A stretch of 35,518 bases of DNA from Desulfobacteraceae bacterium (GTDB lineage Bacteria; Desulfobacterota; Desulfobacteria; Desulfobacterales; DAOWNP01). Location of the stretch: assembly GCA_030642545.1 (NCBI GenBank), contig DAOWNP010000001.1:1-35518 (forward strand), given 5' to 3'. Shown here one piece after another: positions 24,877 to 33,583 of this stretch. The first letter of the stretch is position 1, and each line of letters opens with the position of its first letter. A program made the position numbers and the translations under genes. The notes under the pieces were generated by a model, which made no database searches, had not been told where the DNA came from, and worked only from the letters and a program-made list of their open reading frames with translations.

Positions 24877-26439
24877 ATGAAAGATAGTTTAAGTGAAAAC
24901 AGCTGGGTTAAAAATATTTTTCTGGAAAAGCCATCCTTAGATAATAATATAGCAGATGCAGACAGACTGGCTTTTGCTTTAAAGTCAGAGCTTAAGGTAG
25001 ATTATATTGATATAGATTTTAATCTTTTAAAAGAGATTCCTTATATATTAAGAGATGCAAATTATAATGTTTCGTGTGTTTTGTTTAATTTGCAAAACAG
25101 ATGGAGTCTTGCAGGAATTGTAGATATAAAAAAAAAAGATATGCTGTTTGGTCTTGCAGTTGATCTTGGAACTACCCGTGTTGTAATGCGTTTGTTAAAT
25201 CTGGCTTGTAATGAAATATTAATTGAGACAGCTTTTGATAACCCGCAAATTAAAATTGCTCCGGATATTTTAAACAGAATACATTATGCTGATTCAAAAG
25301 AGGGACTTTGTGAGTTAAAAAGTCTTATAACAGATGGATGGAATGAAAATATAGCTTTAATGTGTAAAAAAACCGGTATGGATTCAAACAATATTCATCT
25401 TGTTTCTGTTGCCGGGAATACAGCAATGACCCATCTTTTTTTAGGAATTGTTCCTAAATGGATAATACGCGAACCATATATTCCTGTTGTAAATGTTCCA
25501 GCTCTTATAAGAGCATCAGAAATTGGTATAAACATAAGTCCTTTTGCCAAAGTTTTTGTATTTCCTAATATAGGAAGTTATTTTGGAGGGGATCTTATAG
25601 CAGGAATTTTATATTCAGGTATATACAAAAAAAAAGAGACCTCTATTCTTGTTGATGTAGGGACAAATGCTGAGGTTGTTTTAGGTAATAGCGATTGGCT
25701 TGTAGCCTGTGCTGGTGCTGCAGGTCCTGCTCTTGAAGGAGGCGTTACCAAGATAGGGATGATGGCAGCTCCTGGTGTTATCGACAGGGTTATTATAAAT
25801 CCAGAAACATTGGAGTTTAATATACACACTATAGATGAAAAAACACCTGTGGGTATTTGTGGATCAGGGCTTATTGATCTTTGCGCACAACTTTTTCTTT
25901 CTGGTATTTTAGATATAAGGGGTAAATTTATAATTTCTGCTGCCAATGTAAATATACAGGAACAAGATGGTATAAAACATCTTATTCTTGTACCAAAAAA
26001 AGATTCTAAAACAGGGTTAGATCTCACTATAAGTCAGATTGATATTGACAGCCTTATAAGGTCAAAAGCTGCAATGTTTACTATTTTAGAAACAATAGTT
26101 AGAACTGTAGGCGTATCGTTATCTGAGATTGCAACTTTTTATGTAGCAGGAACTTTTGGTTCTTTTATTAATCCGAAATCTGCTATATCAATAGGAATGC
26201 TTCCGGATCTTTGCTTGGATTCATACGTCAGTATAGGTAACAGTTCTTTAGAAGGTGCTACAATAGCACTTTTTGATAATAAATCTATAGAAGAATTAAA
26301 TAAAATAAGAGATCAGATAACTTATATTGAATTGAATGTGAATCATGAATTTATGAACAGATTTAGTGCAGCAAAATTTTTACCTCATACAGACCGTTCT
26401 AAATTTCCATCTGTAAAATCAGGTTCTTTACTGGATTAG
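24877..26439 (+). CDS. RACo-like ASKHA ATPase (DUF4445) without [2Fe-2S] domain
   Basis: 520 residues. The ASKHA core begins at GLAVDLGTTRVV (phosphate-1, 96-100), followed by VAGNTAMTHLFLGI, VGTNAEVVLG (phosphate-2), GPALEGG and GICGSGLIDL, the RACo/DUF4445 pattern. RACo uses ATP to reduce and reactivate the Co(II) corrinoid Fe-S protein of the Wood-Ljungdahl methyl branch. Canonical proteins carry an N-terminal plant-type ferredoxin domain with four Cys; here residues 1-90 have only one Cys and no such motif. It may rely on another redox donor or act on other corrinoid proteins. Last gene of the operon; the convergent neighbour ends 14 bp away. Confidence 0.88.
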   Translation: MKDSLSENSWVKNIFLEKPSLDNNIADADRLAFALKSELKVDYIDIDFNLLKEIPYILRDANYNVSCVLFNLQNRWSLAGIVDIKKKDMLFGLAVDLGTTRVVMRLLNLACNEILIETAFDNPQIKIAPDILNRIHYADSKEGLCELKSLITDGWNENIALMCKKTGMDSNNIHLVSVAGNTAMTHLFLGIVPKWIIREPYIPVVNVPALIRASEIGINISPFAKVFVFPNIGSYFGGDLIAGILYSGIYKKKETSILVDVGTNAEVVLGNSDWLVACAGAAGPALEGGVTKIGMMAAPGVIDRVIINPETLEFNIHTIDEKTPVGICGSGLIDLCAQLFLSGILDIRGKFIISAANVNIQEQDGIKHLILVPKKDSKTGLDLTISQIDIDSLIRSKAAMFTILETIVRTVGVSLSEIATFYVAGTFGSFINPKSAISIGMLPDLCLDSYVSIGNSSLEGATIALFDNKSIEELNKIRDQITYIELNVNHEFMNRFSAAKFLPHTDRSKFPSVKSGSLLD

Positions 26440-26453
26440 TATTAAGAATGTTT

Positions 26454-28148
26454 TTAACAAGGATCTTCTAATATTTTTTTTATAATAGCTTCTGTTATAA
26501 AATAAGTTGGTTTTATTCCTTCTTCACCGAGAGCTGCTTCTGCAAGAGTTTGACCGCTTTTTATTGGGTTGTCTGATGCATAATAAGCATAGCGTATTTT
26601 AACATTTCCTGGAATGTAGCCCTTGATTTTTGCAGAGCTTATGGCTCTTTGGTAATGCCCCCCCTCCATTTCCAGACCAATTGCTTTCCAGCTTGCCTGA
26701 AGTCTTGTTAAAACATATTTATTTTGAAGAGATGTCCCGAGGACTGTAATTACAGGTCCTGTATATACATCAACTGACTCTGTAAAATCTTTATCTGTAA
26801 GATCATTGTCAAAAATATAATTATCTGATGTGCCTTCAAAAACATGAGCAGTTGCAAGCATTATATCTCCCTTTTTCCCTGTTAATATACCAGCTTTACC
26901 CATAATTGAGATAGATCTGATATTAAATTTTTTGGGTTTTTTATTTTCAGTAGAGAAATCAGGGGCTAATAAATTTTCCATAAGCTCAAAAGCCTGAGCT
27001 CCAAAAGCATAATCCATTACCAGTATAACTGGTTTTGTTTCATTTATACATAACATATCTATATTTATTTCAGGGCATATACTTTTGATGTCAATTTTAG
27101 AAATATCTATTAGTTGTGTGTCAATATGTGTTTCAAATTTATCTTTTATTTCATAAAATCCGTGCTTTGCTGCATATTCTTTTATATTTTTTTGTTCGTC
27201 CTGATTTTCGTAATAAAAATCATATATATTTTTTTCATGGGAATCAAATCCTTTGTTCTGAGAAATTTTATTTGCGTATAATGTATTAACTATACTGTGT
27301 AAATTTGCACTGATAATGTGAAGAGGTCTTTTTTCCAAACCCAGTTGATAAATTTTATTTTTTATATTTTCAGCCCATTTTTTTCCAAAATGTTGCTGCC
27401 CTATAATATTTATTAGAGATGGAGAAAAATATATTACAAGATCTTTTTTATCAGACTCTTTTTCATCTTTTATTCTTTTACCCATTTCATATATAGTTGT
27501 AAAAAAGCAGTTACAGCTTTTGTGGTTTTCCCTGTTTGTTTCAAAATACCTGTATGTTTGCTTTGTTTCACTAAATGGGCGGCCTAAAATCAAACTCAAA
27601 TTCCAAATAGCCGAGTCAAGATTTTTTTTCTTTTCTGTATTTGAATAATTTATATATTTTTCAAGCTTGTCCCATTCAATTGTTATATTTCCATAATCAT
27701 CTTTTATTTTAGTATAGACTTTTGTAGATTCTATATAAAGAAAGGTAATATGGGTGATAATATCATACAATTCGCTTAATCCACGGCTAATAACAAAACA
27801 CATCTCTTTGTCAGCAATTTTATATACAGTTCTTCTTCTTTTTAGGGGTTCTAATTTTTTAAATGTTGTATCTTTAAACTGACCTTCTTCAGTAAGAATA
27901 ATTCTTTCGCATTTTTCAATTCCTTTGGGCATTCGGTCTATAACATACTCAAGTCCTTTGATTTCAATAATTCTCGAATCATTCATTGAACCATATATTT
28001 CAGGATTCAATATTTTAAGGCTTTCAGATAGAGATTTACCAAATTGCCCTGAGGGTCTGTAAAAACCTCTTAATGCTAAAGCATCTGTAATAGTTTTTAA
28101 TGATCTTATGGCTATTCTGGCTTTTTGAGATTCTGTAAGTATCTGCAT
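26454..28148 (-). CDS. Large cytoplasmic protein with nucleoside-phosphorylase-like C-terminus (DUF6909-like)
   Basis: 564 residues from ATG 28148, which follows AGGA; a longer frame to TTG 28220 has no SD and is not used. The N-terminal ~370 residues match nothing I can place (helix-rich, many Lys/Asn, paired Cys in CNC). From about residue 390 the sequence looks like the nucleoside phosphorylase fold: ISIMGKAGIL near 413, GDIMLATAHV, VITVLGTS, and GLEMEGGHY near 491-499, matching the MEG motif that binds ribose in PNP, MTAN and UP. From memory this corresponds to family DUF6909; unverified. Function unknown. Located opposite the RACo-like gene with a 14-bp gap. Confidence 0.6.
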   Translation of the reverse strand: MQILTESQKARIAIRSLKTITDALALRGFYRPSGQFGKSLSESLKILNPEIYGSMNDSRIIEIKGLEYVIDRMPKGIEKCERIILTEEGQFKDTTFKKLEPLKRRRTVYKIADKEMCFVISRGLSELYDIITHITFLYIESTKVYTKIKDDYGNITIEWDKLEKYINYSNTEKKKNLDSAIWNLSLILGRPFSETKQTYRYFETNRENHKSCNCFFTTIYEMGKRIKDEKESDKKDLVIYFSPSLINIIGQQHFGKKWAENIKNKIYQLGLEKRPLHIISANLHSIVNTLYANKISQNKGFDSHEKNIYDFYYENQDEQKNIKEYAAKHGFYEIKDKFETHIDTQLIDISKIDIKSICPEINIDMLCINETKPVILVMDYAFGAQAFELMENLLAPDFSTENKKPKKFNIRSISIMGKAGILTGKKGDIMLATAHVFEGTSDNYIFDNDLTDKDFTESVDVYTGPVITVLGTSLQNKYVLTRLQASWKAIGLEMEGGHYQRAISSAKIKGYIPGNVKIRYAYYASDNPIKSGQTLAEAALGEEGIKPTYFITEAIIKKILEDPC

Positions 28149-28302
28149 ATAAATATTTTCCTGTGATAAACTATATACATTTGGGAAACAGGGCTTAATT
28201 TTAATTATTGAACAAGTCAAGTTTATTATTAACTGCTCTTTTTAGAGTATAGCATATCTTGTATAAGTTTTCGACAGGCTTTTCAATCTTCAATATTAAT
28301 AC

Positions 28303-28370
28303 TAAGGAATATGGACGAAATAACTTCCTCAATGAGCCTGTTTGTTGAATTTATTTTATCCGTATTCCTA
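28303..28370. repeat. MITE-like repeat, copy C (68 bp)
   Basis: Ends TAAGGAATATGGACGAAATA and, in reverse, TAGGAATACGGATAAAATAA; arms match at 19 of 24 positions. The interior shares CAAACAGGC with the copy at 2584. Just upstream (28255-28269) is TATCTTGTATAAGTT, also found inside the copy at 17331, perhaps a remnant of another copy. Confidence 0.6.
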
Positions 28371-28417
28371 AAATTTAAAGATGTTATATAATTAAAAAAG
28401 ATTGCTCTTTTTCTATC

Positions 28418-28447
28418 TTGACTTTAATTAGTATAAAGATGTATTAT
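28418..28447 (+). promoter_or_regulatory. Candidate sigma-70 promoter for the 203-residue protein
   Basis: TTGACT (28418-28423), 18-nt spacer, TATTAT (28442-28447), each 5 of 6 to consensus, about 120 nt before the ATG at 28567. The rest of the 28149-28566 gap holds the repeat at 28303-28370 and no other feature that I can see. Confidence 0.45.
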
Positions 28448-28566
28448 ATCTCAATATTGATTAAAAGAATTAATTTCTAAATTTATCCTTAAATATATTT
28501 CATGTAAATTTTACCCGCTTATAATATAATTAGTTTATTACTATATATCAAAACAGGAGATATTAT

Positions 28567-29178
28567 ATGAGTAACTTAATAAAAAATCATAATAGTATTG
28601 AAAAACAACCTTTTAAATATCGCAGCCCACATCCTGCTGGTAATTATAATAGTGTAGACAGAAGAAACACTAATAAAAAAAGTAATTATTCTTCTTCGGA
28701 AAGACGTTCGGGAAATGAAAGAAGAGGTGTTGGCAGGGAATATAAAGAAAAAAATACAAACACAGATATTTCAACAATTATAAACAGGTTGATTCCTGTT
28801 TTAGAAAAATTTGTAGCAAATACAACAACAGACAATAAACAAAATGCTGAAATTGAGCAACAAAAAATAGATACTGAACAACGTAAATTAGATATTATTG
28901 AAAATATGGGTAAACTATTATTAGATAAGCTTTCAATAAATATAACATCTGTATCAGAGACTGACACTGACTCTTCTATAAAAAAGAATAAAATTTTTAA
29001 TCAGCCAAAAAATCAAAAAAAAAAAGAGGCTTTAGATATAATAACTACAATGCGTAGTGATGGCAAAACATATGAAAAAATAGCAGATAGACTCTCAAAA
29101 GAAGGTTTTTCTACCTTTTCAGGTAGAGGGGAATGGCATGCTCAAACTGTTCACAGAATTTGTCAGGCTATGGAGTAA
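28567..29178 (+). CDS. Small protein with recombinase-like C-terminal HTH segment
   Basis: 203 residues, unrecognised as a whole. The N-terminal ~60 residues are Arg/Ser/Asn-rich with an ERRSGNERRG motif. The middle (65-125) is a likely helix or coiled coil rich in Gln and Lys (EIEQQKIDTEQRKLDIIENM). The last 45 residues (KTYEKIADRLSKEGF...WHAQTVHRIC) look like the short HTH found in the 'recombinase' domain of large serine recombinases, but no catalytic serine domain is present. It may be a DNA-binding regulator. AGGAGA SD before the ATG and a candidate promoter upstream. It converges with lon with a 34-bp gap. Confidence 0.6.
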   Translation: MSNLIKNHNSIEKQPFKYRSPHPAGNYNSVDRRNTNKKSNYSSSERRSGNERRGVGREYKEKNTNTDISTIINRLIPVLEKFVANTTTDNKQNAEIEQQKIDTEQRKLDIIENMGKLLLDKLSINITSVSETDTDSSIKKNKIFNQPKNQKKKEALDIITTMRSDGKTYEKIADRLSKEGFSTFSGRGEWHAQTVHRICQAME

Positions 29179-29212
29179 AAACCTGTAACAAGATTAAAAT
29201 AAATAAGAACTA

Positions 29213-31594
29213 CTATATATCACGTTTAAAGACTTGTCCTTTTTTTACAAAAGCTTTGTTTAAAACATCATCTATATGATCTACCGGAATTATTTCAATC
29301 TGTTTTAATATAGCTGCTGGAATTTCATCTAAATCTTTTTTATTTTCAGAAGGAATAATTACTTTCCTTATACCTGCTCTGTGAGCAGCTAATAGTTTAT
29401 CTCTTAAACCTCCTATAGGCAGTACTCTTCCACGTAGTGTAATTTCTCCGGTCATTGCCAGATCTTTATGTACAGGTTGTTTTGTTAAAGATGATATGAT
29501 AGATGAACACATTGTGATTCCGGCAGATGGACCGTCTTTAGGAATAGCACCTTCCGGGACATGAATATGAATATCATATTTTTTGTAAAAATCTTTCTCT
29601 ATGTTAAGAATATTAGATTTTGAGCGGACATAGCTCACAGCTGCCCTTGCAGATTCCTTCATTACATCACCCAATTGCCCGGTGATTATAAGTTCTCCTT
29701 TACCTGGCATTAATACTGATTCAATAAGCAGAAGTTCTCCTCCCACAGATGTCCATGCAAGACCAGTTACTGTTCCTATGAGATCTTTCTTTTCTATTTG
29801 TCCGTGACGAAATTTATCATGACCGAGATAACCTGTAACTGCTTTTGGAGTAATTATATATGTCTGTTTTTCTTTTTTGTTTTTTATGATTTTTTTTGCA
29901 ATTTTTCTGCAGATAGATGCAATTTCACGTTCAAGGTTTCTTACACCTGCTTCTCTGGTATGTTTTTGAATAATTGAATAAACAGCTTTTTTATAAAAAC
30001 TGATTTTATAATCTTTTAAACCGTTTGTTTTAATTTGTTTAGGTATAAGAAAATTATTTGCTATATTGAATTTGTCGTGTTCTGTATAACCTGATAATCT
30101 TATTATTTCCATTCTGTCCTGAAGAGGAAGAGGAATGTTCGGCAGAGCGTTTGCTGTGGTTATAAAAAGAATATCAGAAAGATCATAATCAATATCTAAA
30201 TAATGATCATTAAAACTATTATTTTGTTCAGGATCTAACACTTCAAGAAGAGCTGCTGAAGGATCACCTCTGAAATCCATACTCATTTTGTCAATTTCAT
30301 CTAAACAAAAAACAGGATTGTTTACATTGACTTTTTTCATGGATTGTACTATTTTCCCAGGCATTGCTCCAATATAAGTACGTCTGTGACCTCTTATTTC
30401 AGCTTCATCTCTGACTCCTCCCAGAGAGAGTCTGACAAATTTCCTGCCAGAAGCTCGTGCCACAGATTTTGCCAAAGATGTTTTTCCTACACCAGGAGGC
30501 CCTACAAGGCAAAGTATCGGTCCTTTGATTTTTTTTGTTAATGATTGAACAGCAAGATATTCTAAAATACGTTCTTTGGGTTTTTCTAATCCATAATGAT
30601 CTTCATTTAATATATTTTCTGCTTTATCAAGATCACTTTGAACCTTTGTTTTTTCAAACCATGGAATTGAAATTATCCATTCAATGTAGTTTCTTACAAC
30701 AGTGGCCTCTGCTGACATAGGAGTCATTTGTTTGAGTTTCTTAAACTCACTTCTGACTTTTTTTGATGCTTCTTTAGACATTTTTTTGCGTTTTATATTG
30801 TTTTCTAATTCGTCTAATTCGTCTTGACCAGTATCTGTTATACCCATCTCTTTTTTTATAGCACGTATTTGTTCATTCAGGTAATATTGCTTTTGAGTTT
30901 TTTCCATCTGGTTTTTAATACGTGATTTGATTTTTTGTTCTATACCGAAGATTTCTGTTTCTGTCTGGATAAGTTTTATTAGAATATGTATCCTTTTATC
31001 TATTTCATCTGTATTTAGTAAAAGCTGCATATCCTGTAATTTAAATGGAAAAAGGGTTATTATAGTGTCAGCAAATTGAGAAAGGCTATCTGCTTTTTGT
31101 ATTCCGGTTAATACGTCTTTACCAATTTTTTTATTAACTTTTGTATAATCTTCAAAACTTTTATTTAATGTTCTATAAAGAGCTTCTTCTTTTGGAGCAG
31201 GTAGAAGCTCTTCATAAATGATTTTAAAATTAACAGAAAGAAACTCTTTATCAGTTACAAAATCTAATATTTTTGCTCTGGTCTTACCTTCAATAAGAAC
31301 TTTTATTGTTTTATCAGGCAAACGAAGCAGTTGTATAATATTACCAATAGTACCATCTTTCGATAAATCATGCTCTGTAGGGTTTTCAATATTTGGATCA
31401 TTTTGAGTTGTTAGAAATATTTTTTTATCTTTATCCATTGCTTCTGCTAATGCAGCAATAGATTTTGTTCTACCTACAAATAGAGGAGCTATCATATGTG
31501 GGAAGACAACGATATCTCTTAAAGGCAAAAGGGGAAGAGTAGAAGTACCCTGCATAAAATCATTTTGTTTGAATGTACCTGGTAATTTAATCAT
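29213..31594 (-). CDS. lon: ATP-dependent Lon protease
   Basis: Cytoplasmic AAA+ serine protease degrading damaged and regulatory proteins; 793 residues, family-typical. N-terminal substrate domain from LPLLPLRDIVVFPHMIAPLF. AAA+ Walker A GPPGVGKTSLAKS, Walker B VFCLDEIDKM, and a C-terminal protease domain with the Ser-Lys dyad in PKDGPSAGITM and GGLRDKLLAA. ATG at 31594 with a weak SD. It is the last gene of the tig-clpP-clpX-lon cluster, 84 bp after clpX. No heat-shock element (CIRCE) was seen in the gap. Confidence 0.97.
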   Translation of the reverse strand: MIKLPGTFKQNDFMQGTSTLPLLPLRDIVVFPHMIAPLFVGRTKSIAALAEAMDKDKKIFLTTQNDPNIENPTEHDLSKDGTIGNIIQLLRLPDKTIKVLIEGKTRAKILDFVTDKEFLSVNFKIIYEELLPAPKEEALYRTLNKSFEDYTKVNKKIGKDVLTGIQKADSLSQFADTIITLFPFKLQDMQLLLNTDEIDKRIHILIKLIQTETEIFGIEQKIKSRIKNQMEKTQKQYYLNEQIRAIKKEMGITDTGQDELDELENNIKRKKMSKEASKKVRSEFKKLKQMTPMSAEATVVRNYIEWIISIPWFEKTKVQSDLDKAENILNEDHYGLEKPKERILEYLAVQSLTKKIKGPILCLVGPPGVGKTSLAKSVARASGRKFVRLSLGGVRDEAEIRGHRRTYIGAMPGKIVQSMKKVNVNNPVFCLDEIDKMSMDFRGDPSAALLEVLDPEQNNSFNDHYLDIDYDLSDILFITTANALPNIPLPLQDRMEIIRLSGYTEHDKFNIANNFLIPKQIKTNGLKDYKISFYKKAVYSIIQKHTREAGVRNLEREIASICRKIAKKIIKNKKEKQTYIITPKAVTGYLGHDKFRHGQIEKKDLIGTVTGLAWTSVGGELLLIESVLMPGKGELIITGQLGDVMKESARAAVSYVRSKSNILNIEKDFYKKYDIHIHVPEGAIPKDGPSAGITMCSSIISSLTKQPVHKDLAMTGEITLRGRVLPIGGLRDKLLAAHRAGIRKVIIPSENKKDLDEIPAAILKQIEIIPVDHIDDVLNKAFVKKGQVFKRDI

Positions 31595-31678
31595 TATTTA
31601 ATACTTGCTGTAATAAAAATCAGTTAATATTTAGAAAATAAAAAAACGGAAGGATAAGTAAAAAAAAGTAATATTTTA

Positions 31679-32929
31679 TTATGCCTGTTTTTTAGTTTGC
31701 TCATAAAGTAAAATAGGTTTTTCTTTGTTTAAAACAACCTCTTCACCAATTAAGCATTCTTTTACATTATCCATTGAAGGGATCTCATACATAATATCTA
31801 ACAAACAATTTTCCATTATAGAGCGAAGAGCCCGTGCTCCTGCTTTACGTTTCATTGCTTCTTTTGCAATAGCAGAAAGAGAACTGTCAGTAAATTTTAA
31901 ATTAACTCCTTCAATTTCAAAAAGTTTTTTGTATTGTTTAACAAGAGCGTTTTTAGGCTCTGATAAAATTTTTATTAATGAATCTTCTTGTAATTCATTA
32001 AGTGTGCTTATTATAGGAAGCCGACCTAAAAATTCCGGAATTAATCCAAATTTTATAAGATCTTCAGTTTGTATTAGTTTTAAAGTATCTCCTATATTTT
32101 TATTTTTGTCTGATTTTGAAGAAATTTTAGAACCAAAACCCATGGATTTAGAACTTATACGGTGTTCAATTATTTTTTCCAGCCCATTGAATGTACCTCC
32201 TGCTATAACCAGAATATTTGATGTATCTACTTTAACAAAATCCTGTTGAGGATGTTTTCTTCCACCTTTTGGAGGAACACTTGCGGTGGTACCTTCAATA
32301 ATTTTTAATAATGCCTGTTGAACTCCTTCTCCTGAGACATCTCTTGTAATTGATGGGTTAGCAGATCTAAGAGCTATTTTATCTATTTCATCAATATAGA
32401 CTATGCCGCGCTGGGCTTTTTCGACATCATAGTCTGCATTTTGAAGTAAAGACAGTATTATGTTTTCAACATCTTCACCTACATAACCTGCTTCAGTCAA
32501 TGTAGTTGCGTCAGCAATAGTAAAAGGAACGTTAAGAAATCTTGCCAGAGTTTGAGCAAGCAGTGTTTTACCAGATCCTGTAGGTCCTATTAAAAGTATA
32601 TTACTTTTCTGGATTTCAACACCTCCAGTATCAACTGAAGATTCAAGTCTTTTATAGTGATTATAAACAGCAACAGACAGGTGTTTTTTTGCCAGATCCT
32701 GTTCTATAACATAATCATCCAATAATCTTTTTATTTCTTTTGGTACAAGAATGTTTTCAGGAACCTCAGCTTTTTTATCAATCTCTTCTTCAATTATCTC
32801 ACTGCATAGCTGTATACATTCATCACAAATATATACAGCAGGACCTGCAATAAGTTTTTTAACTTCTTTTTGATTTTTACCGCAAAAAGAACAGAAAAGG
32901 TTATCATTGACACTTTCTTTTTTTGTCAT
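31679..32929 (-). CDS. clpX: ClpX unfoldase
   Basis: AAA+ partner of ClpP that recognises and unfolds substrates; 416 residues. N-terminal zinc finger with Cys13-x2-Cys16 and Cys35-x2-Cys38. Walker A GPTGSGKT (115-122), Walker B VYIDEIDKIA, sensor and pore-loop region with GYVGEDVENI. The ClpP-docking IGF-type loop is expected near SKSMGFGSK. A strong GGAGG SD lies in the end of clpP and the two genes are separated by 1 nt, so they are probably translated in a coupled way. Confidence 0.97.
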   Translation of the reverse strand: MTKKESVNDNLFCSFCGKNQKEVKKLIAGPAVYICDECIQLCSEIIEEEIDKKAEVPENILVPKEIKRLLDDYVIEQDLAKKHLSVAVYNHYKRLESSVDTGGVEIQKSNILLIGPTGSGKTLLAQTLARFLNVPFTIADATTLTEAGYVGEDVENIILSLLQNADYDVEKAQRGIVYIDEIDKIALRSANPSITRDVSGEGVQQALLKIIEGTTASVPPKGGRKHPQQDFVKVDTSNILVIAGGTFNGLEKIIEHRISSKSMGFGSKISSKSDKNKNIGDTLKLIQTEDLIKFGLIPEFLGRLPIISTLNELQEDSLIKILSEPKNALVKQYKKLFEIEGVNLKFTDSSLSAIAKEAMKRKAGARALRSIMENCLLDIMYEIPSMDNVKECLIGEEVVLNKEKPILLYEQTKKQA

Positions 32930-32930
32930 A

Positions 32931-33551
32931 TCAGACCTCCGTTTTTATTTTTTCTATGTCGGCAAGATCGTTTCTATTGGTAATCACATGATCTATAATA
33001 CCATATTTTTTAGCTTCATGGCTGTCCATGAAAAAATCACGCTCTGTATCTTCTTTTATCCTTTCTAAATCCATTTTCGTATGTATTTTTAAAATTGAAT
33101 TTAAAATGTCTTTCATTCTTAAGATTTCTTTTGCCTGTATTGCAATATCAGAAGCTTGACCCTGTGCTCCACCTGTTGGTTGATGAATCATTATCCTTGA
33201 ATTTGGCAGAGAATATCTTTTCCCGGAATCTCCTGCTGCAAGAAGTATTGAACCCATGCTTGCGGCTTGTCCCATACAAACAGTGGTAATGTTTGGTTTA
33301 ATATATTGCATGGTGTCATATATAGCTAAACCGGCAGTAATAACTCCGCCTGGGGAATTAATGTAAAAGTTAATATCTTTGTCAGGATCTTCTGATTCAA
33401 GAAAAAGAAACTGAGCAATTAAAACATTTGCAACTTCATCATTAATTGCTGTACCAAGAAAAATAATTCTGTCTTTAAGTAGTCTTGAGTAAATATCATA
33501 GGCTCGTTCTCCCCTGCTACTTTGTTCAACAACCATTGGGATAATTGACAA
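32931..33551 (-). CDS. clpP: ClpP protease subunit
   Basis: Serine protease barrel of the ClpXP machine; 206 residues. Catalytic triad Ser98 (GQAASMGS), His123 (MIHQP), Asp172 (ERDFF). The start is TTG at 33551: AGGAGG lies 5 nt before it and it gives the family's usual SIIPMVVEQ N-terminus, while the first ATG (33536) is about 20 nt from that SD. Flanked by tig and clpX. Confidence 0.97.
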   Translation of the reverse strand: MSIIPMVVEQSSRGERAYDIYSRLLKDRIIFLGTAINDEVANVLIAQFLFLESEDPDKDINFYINSPGGVITAGLAIYDTMQYIKPNITTVCMGQAASMGSILLAAGDSGKRYSLPNSRIMIHQPTGGAQGQASDIAIQAKEILRMKDILNSILKIHTKMDLERIKEDTERDFFMDSHEAKKYGIIDHVITNRNDLADIEKIKTEV

Positions 33552-33583
33552 AACTGCCTCCTTTTAAAATAAGATTCTAGGCT

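Noticed and set aside
25578..26027. 149-codon antisense open frame within the RACo-like gene
   Set aside because: It lies opposite a strongly conserved coding region; the Ser/Pro/Ile-rich product is typical of an antisense shadow.
28149..28220. Upstream TTG start for the DUF6909-like protein
   Set aside because: No SD and an unconvincing extension; ATG 28148 has AGGA upstream.
31725..32249. 174-codon antisense open frame within clpX
   Set aside because: Entirely opposite conserved clpX codons; no SD or homology.
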